DNA of 64,000 nt from contig MBPM02000049.1 in assembly GCA_001695595.3 (NCBI GenBank), positions 372,001-436,000 of the forward strand. The letters are read 5' to 3'. The DNA is from Plasmopara viticola (Eukaryota; Oomycota; Peronosporomycetes; Peronosporales; Peronosporaceae). The notes beneath the pieces are model-generated. The model saw only the letters and a program-made list of their open reading frames with translations, made no database searches and was not told the DNA's origin. Positions 58,133 to 64,000 of the stretch are shown in pieces (position 1 is the first letter of the stretch; every line of letters begins with the position of its first letter). The position numbers were made by a program, and so were the translations under genes.

Positions 58133-58282
58133 TTACTTCGGCAAGCTGGCCTTCGCGCCTAAGGCTGTCTTCAAAATATTGACTGCGCCTGCCGCGAGGG
58201 CTAAATCTGCACCAAACAGCCACTTGAACAAAGAGCCTTCCTCTCCACCATGTGAAAAATGCATGCCTGTTTTCGGCCTCAT
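58133..58282 (-). pseudogene. short coding-like scrap with likely frame change
   Basis: An ATG-started 49-codon frame ends with LFKWLFGADLALAAG and KTALGAKASLPK, with strongly protein-like composition. Upstream, in another frame, similar protein-like text (HILGIDVLRALKKVGHEAEN) runs toward it and seems to switch frame near 58255. This may be the 3' end of a broken gene; the family is unknown. Confidence 0.25.
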
Positions 58283-58367
58283 GACCAACCTTTTTTAGTG
58301 CCCTCAACACGTCAATCCCCAAAATATGTTGCACTTGTAATTTGACTCACCAGCCACGCCCGTAAAG

Positions 58368-58535
58368 ATGAAGAAGTCCGTTCTTAATCACAAAGCCACT
58401 TTTAAACCAAATGCCCTCAATGATGCTGTAGCTAATGCTAAATACCAGATGAAGTTGAAGAGGGCAGCCTACAATATAATACACGAATGTCAACATTACA
58501 ATGAGGCGCTTTGTGACTCGTCACCCCCGCGCTAA
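58368..58535 (+). CDS. short uncharacterised open frame
   Basis: A 55-codon ATG frame reading MKKSVLNHKATFKPN, then a basic helix-like part (AKYQMKLKRAAYNIIHEC), ending DSSPPR. It resembles a helical fragment but is not recognised. It is divergent to the scrap at 58133-58282, and the two could be remnants of one inserted element or simply chance. Confidence 0.2.
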   Translation: MKKSVLNHKATFKPNALNDAVANAKYQMKLKRAAYNIIHECQHYNEALCDSSPPR

Positions 58536-61500
58536 AAGACAAGTCGCCTTCCTGTGAAAATCCGACACGTGTTGTTTGACAAAGTTGGAAGGCCTTTCAG
58601 ACGGATAATACCCGGTCACTGCAGCCCATTGCTCCAGGCAGCGTGCCCATCTACTCCGCACGTCTCGAAGACTAAAAGGAGGCCGCTTCGTTGACGATGT
58701 AAGCGTTAAGTTATTTCATCGAAAGTAACAATTGCTTATGATTATGTACAAGCTTCTATCTCCATATCAAATAACTCATTAAAATTTACTTGGTATGTAA
58801 GAATTTGCAACAAACAGAATGATTGAGAGATACCTTTGGGCAATCCTTAGCACTACCCCCATCACATCACAACCTCTTTTGAGATTGCGTAAGTCGTCAG
58901 CCTGTTTCGATCTGTTGATCAATCACTGGAGGGAGTCTCTTACGTCCGTAAGCTGAGCGTGCTTTTACTTACTTAACGATTTTTAAATGACTCACCTCCG
59001 AGATGACTCTAGTTCGGCATAACGTTAAGCTAGGCGCTAAGAGCCCAAGTTCCGATTGTGGGTTTGGCTGTACTCGAACGTACGGCAAAAAAAAACGCTA
59101 ATGATTCTTTGACAATCTCATTTGGGCTACTTTAATAACTTGCACGTGCACAATGAAGTGGTAACGCATTATACACTTAAAATTCATGGTGCACGTGATA
59201 GCGCCTCTGCTTTCTATGTGCTCCACATAAAGGTGCAGCATGTTAAAGAAATATGGAGCTCTGGAAGATCCGGCACGATGAGAAGCAGCAGCTCCTACGC
59301 ACGCACTTGGGATCGCGCTCTGGCGGTTTGGTCGCAGCTTCTTCGGGGAGACCCTTAACCCTTGAGGTAGTGTCGGAGAAGATATTTTCCCACACCCATA
59401 GATTTTACAGATGGGTCGACCGCCGCGCATCTCAGCGCAAACTGTCCGAATTGCGTACGTAAACACTTCACTTTGCAGAGAGCATCTGTCCGCCTAAAGA
59501 GCATAGCTATATTCAATAATAAAAATCGACCACTCGAAGTGCAGTTCTAGGCCCTTTTACCCTGATGGAAAAAATGACGGTAACTATGGACACTATCAGC
59601 CGTCATATAACCACCTTACTAGTAAGGTCGATCTCGAAAATAACGCAAAAGATGCTGGGGAACTTCAGAGCTTGTGTGAAAGAAGTCATGAGGAGCTAAA
59701 TAGTTATTGTGACGCCTAACATAAACTACCGGATGCGATAACATTGAAATGAGAAGTTCAATGGTGTATGTTGACCCATGACTTTCCATGCCATGAAAGG
59801 TCCATTAAGACGTGTTTCCATCGTGATCGTAAAATGAGACATTCCATTTTTTAGTGTAGTTGAAGTATGTTACCTCACCACAAATGACATAAAAAATCTC
59901 CCTTTCATGTGCTTCCAAGTTTGGTATGCACATTGAGGGCAAATACAATCGCAACCCCCTTCCTCCTGACAACATTCAACTTAATTCTTGCAGCACCGTA
60001 ATAATGCTCCACTCACCTTAAATTCCTGGGAGAATATCATTTTTTGTATTACCCAATTTAGTACACAAGCATTCGTGCACCAAAGAGTTTTTAATTTTAA
60101 GTGATTTAACTCATTAAAAAGAGGGGGTGAAAAACACAAATGCGTTGACGACTATTGACGATTATTCGACCCACGAATATAGCATCTTAGCTGACATGCT
60201 GTGCAGTGTACTCTCGAACGTCCGAATTACCCGATCCACCCGACCTTACGTCCGAGAATGTTCTGCTGCTAGCATTAGCAAGTTTCATGTACTTTATGCC
60301 GAAGTGAATTTGTCCCTTCCGACTTATAAAACCATAATATTAACATGTTATTCATTAAGGCATTGGCTAATAGCCTATAATTAATTTGGCTGGATTAGGA
60401 CATCTTACTCGAGGAGCGCTTTGCCCATTTAAGGCATACAGCTCCTCCGATACTGGAAAGCTTTATAAAGTAGCCGAATTGTGAGCTGCGGGTATGATTG
60501 TCTGGCATACCTTACGATTTTATTAAGATCTGTACATGTTGAGCCACCAGGTTTTCCTCGGCCAAAGTAAGCGCTACCTTAAGTACTACGTGCCTAAAAA
60601 AGCTTTGCACATCAAGTGTTTGTGGCTTGAAGCTGCGACCCGAGCTGAAGCTAATGTTTTTCCTTTACAGTGATATTAACCGTGTGTACGTCCAAAACGA
60701 TGGTCACTATTGAGGGGGCTAATTAATCAATTTTGAAACCTCTCCCTACGTTAAAGGATGCTCTAGATTGGCTGCTAGACAAATTTGCTTGCTATTTGAA
60801 CACTAAACTCTGCTGAAATTGTCCATCGCGTGGTCAGGCCTGCGCGAAAGCGCATTAAACAGGCTTTTATTGAGCGCAAAACTATGTCCGACGAAGGAAA
60901 ATACTTTTTGAGAGAACTGAGGCATACTTTTCGCCGTTTTTATAATGCATTATCATAAATGATTACGAAGGGCTTAGAGCCCGGAATGCGCACTTTCAAT
61001 TTTAGCGGTGCGTGCTTTATGGAAAGTGACTACCTTTTTTATGCAAAAATAGTTCCGCATGGTAGCTTTCAATCACCTCGGCAAATGCGAAAAAAATGCT
61101 CTCCCATGGCCGTCTTTGTTGAGGTGCAGTAGCGCGCAAACGACGGCATAGTTGGAGCGTTTAAGACATTACCATATAGCTTTGTCTCGTAAAGCTGAGA
61201 CCGCCGAACGTTTTTTGATGCCAACAAAAGCATCCTGGATCAATGTTCTTTTCAGCAGATCGGCTAAAACGTCTTTGGGGCCCATATAGCCAGCACTGTA
61301 CATGTGCAAATACCTGTGCAATTACTTATTTAAGGTTTGGATCGTAACAAAGTCTAAGCTGATACAGAATCTTTTTTTGGACTCGCATAACTAATTACGA
61401 AGCACCCGACGTCTTTCATCTCCTCTGCCGCGATTAGATAGTTGCTGATGCTGGCATAAAGGCAGTTCCACCAAATACACCTTCAAAGACGACTAGATCA

Positions 61501-64000
61501 TTGTGAAGCGTATATCGACTAACTTATCGTCAAACTATAACGATGAAGCCCTCAACGCTTGAATCAGCTGCATGACTAATCAATTAAACGTCGCCAAGGC
61601 GTTTGATGGCTCCTGTGTCATTACTAGATGCTCCTGTAGCATATTCCTTGGCGTACTTACCGCCTATCCAAAAAAACCATTTGGATTCGATCGTAGACTT
61701 GAATATGAGGTACTTTGCAACGTCCACTTAAACGAGGATACCCCCCAAAACAAGCAATTGTGCAGGTAGAAAATAGTAGAACAAGTCGCAACTTTCTCAT
61801 TTGATCCTTATTGAAACATTAATAAGTGCGGAAATTGGACTCTCGTGCAATATCCCTCATTGCTTTTTCGGCAAAAGAAGAGCCACGATGCTTTGCATTC
61901 ACCGCACACTCATCATGAGGCCTCAGGGCTTCCTTGGTAGGACGTCTATCCCCTATTGACGACTACCTTTTCCCTGCTTTGAGATACACAAATTTTTTCA
62001 CCAATCTTTCGCAGCCGTCGGTGGAGACGAAGGCTTCGCTCTGTTGGTTTTTAAGAAAGATACGGATCGTGTGTTTTCGGTAGAAGCGGCTAAGGTGTGT
62101 TTTTTTCTCGGAAGCAGTCAAGGTAATTGGGAATGAGTCACTATCTAAATCATATGAGATGTCCATAAACGTCATTTTGAAATTTTCTGTATGCGTAATC
62201 CTCGTAACGAAAGTTTTGAGTAGCCTCTTCTATCTACGCGGTTTGCACTCGATAAATTAGATGCGTGGAGGACTTTACCTCCAGTCATATATAAACACAT
62301 TTGCCTGACTTGTCTATGCGGCAGCGGACCAGCTATAAAAACTGTCAACTCTTTTCATTCAAATTGGACTCACGTAATCCTCCCTTTTATTGATTGAAGG
62401 CAAAAAAGGGCGAGTATTGCCATAGCTCAAAGTTTATCGAAAGTAACGCTTTACTTACATCCACCGTGTGCCTTTTGAGTACAAACACGCCGGTGAAGTT
62501 TCTTTATTTTCTTGCATTTTTTTGCTTAGCGTTTTAAAAGACGGACACCACTCCAGGCACTTGATCATCGTGACCGAGGATGCCTGTGTGACTATACTAT
62601 CCCCTTAATTAAAAAAAAGTTCTTGTTTCTCTCCCTTTGAAGGTGGGAACCTCAATCGTTACCTTTAACTCCTACATTTGATTCTACTGACAGTTTATTG
62701 AAGCATATTTTGAGCATAAACTTCGTCCATGAAGTACGATCGCCGAGACACGCCGCAGCTGCTTGGCAGCGGATATGACTGCAACTTAGTTGTTTTTTCA
62801 GACCCATAGAAGTAAGGCTTCCGAACAACGTGAACTTGCTCGTTTGATATATGCGCAAAAATAGCTACATGCATTTTATAAGCTTTGTGATGAAATAGGT
62901 CGTCAACCTAATTGCGTGAGCATAGTATTGACAATAAACAAAAACTGCGCTTTGCATAAAAGAGGTGTGCAGAAAAATATGTAACATTTTGGTGAACGAC
63001 AGTTTACTATTTTCGGATCTTAATAAGCAAAGTTTGCAATAGACTACAATTTCTCATATTTTTTCTGTTCGAAGTCACTATACATTGGAGGTCCGGGAGC
63101 CAACAATTGATTAAAAGCTCGGTATTGTGTAATGGTCCCTAACATTATTCGTTACTAAGACACCATATAGAAGGGGGTCAGTATGCATCCACCACGCTTT
63201 GACTTGTGTATTTAAAGACTGTTTGGGCCATAGCAATGGCACCGCAAGTCGGTCGGTCATACAATGATAACCAATACCAACCCATAGAAGATAGTTTCCG
63301 ACACGTCTACGCAAAAACGGATCTCAATCCCCACGCTGTGCCTATGCGTCTGTATCATAGGCTGCGCCTGCGAGATCGGGGGCAAATCATAGGAATTTAC
63401 TCACTCAAAGCCTCTTTGGCGAGAAGAATCCTTCTTTTTTACCACACCAAAGATGCGGGGCTACATTTCTTTTTCATCCAGCGGTTATAAGATATCTACG
63501 CCGTAACGCAGTAGAAATATTAAGAAGTTTTGTGGTCGTTGGACGAATACTTTTCAGAAAACTCGGGCGCATAGGCTACAAAGAGGCCTCAAATTAGGTA
63601 CAACAATATTCAAGTGGCATGTCGATGAAATATGTGCTTTAAAAGGTATTAGACTTTTCATCGCACTCGCCGGCCATCTAAAAGACTTCCACTAAAGCGA
63701 CAACGTAGAATATGGTTATTTCAGGGGTTAAGAGCCACCACGGATTCTCTAGCTGATAATATCATACGCTCAACACTCAAAAATTAAGATTGTAGTCAAA
63801 TATGACAATTAACGGTACTTTTTACGGCACCTACGCAGTCGCCAAAACCTTTGACTGGTCCACCCACGGATATCAAAAGAAGTCACCACCCCGTGAGAGG
63901 TTTACTCACCCATTGAACAACACGTAGTCCAGCGAAAAATAGAAAGATGGTGTCACTTAGGCCGTCGAAAGAATGCTTTTCTCCCTCGTGCGCCTCGAAG

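Larger units (their letters stand above)
57019..64000. other. long gene-poor region to window end
   Basis: About 7 kb of AT-rich sequence with short frames only. Frames at 60127-60384 (+), 61963-62175 (-) and 63206-63490 (+) show no domain, start context or splice partner that would support a gene. Two short coding-like scraps are described at 58133-58535. Confidence 0.5.

Noticed and set aside
1..64000. CRISPR arrays, bacterial operons, rRNA genes or tRNA genes
   Set aside because: No regularly spaced repeats, no ribosome-binding-site gene chains and no confidently foldable tRNA or rRNA sequence were found; the genes are eukaryotic and intron-bearing.

Overview
The window is nuclear DNA of a eukaryote with short spliceable introns (about 47 to 83 nt, donors mostly GTRNGT or GTGCG-type). 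It is most likely an oomycete. The evidence is a match to the oomycete initiator/flanking promoter motif just upstream of the TBC1D23-like gene, two membrane-anchored GH16-type wall enzymes, WAVE/Arp2/3 genes, and compact gene clusters separated by long, decayed, AT-rich stretches. Exon structures were worked out by hand from splice sites, reading frame and family similarity; no transcript data were available.

Layout: 1-3255 is gene-free, with a tandem-repeat block and a dense TGTCAT/ATGACA motif cluster. 3256-4585 holds an SLC35F-type transporter. 4586-10779 is gene-poor. 10780-22257 is a dense cluster: on the minus strand LSM14 (mRNA decapping), a WAVE/SCAR homologue and CYB5D1; on the plus strand a multi-OB-fold protein, a TBC1D23-like protein and an SCP2-domain protein. 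22258-28555 is gene-poor. 28556-46605 is the second cluster: GH16 copy 1, a decayed RCC1 pseudogene, a tetraspanin, a giant RCC1 protein with a possible CLU-like region, ARPC3, epsilon-COP, a gp78/AMFR-like RING-CUE ubiquitin ligase and a protein kinase. 46606-53418 is gene-poor and contains a perfect 35-bp fold-back. 53419-54896 is GH16 copy 2, inverted relative to copy 1. 54897-64000 is gene-poor, with two inverted remnants that look like a Harbinger-type transposase and a few short coding-like scraps.

Functional links: several genes belong to actin and membrane traffic: WAVE (Arp2/3 activator), ARPC3 (Arp2/3 subunit), a TBC1D23-like protein (in animals a golgin-to-WASH adaptor), epsilon-COP (COPI coat), AMFR-like ligase (ER-associated degradation) and tetraspanin. 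The GH16 pair probably acts on wall beta-glucan. The most unusual items are a WW domain inserted in the TBC1D23-like protein, a 22-bp duplication that shifts the frame at the end of the RCC1 giant, the inverted GH16 pair around a housekeeping block, the RPA/shieldin-like OB-fold protein, and the perfect hairpin at 48.1 kb.
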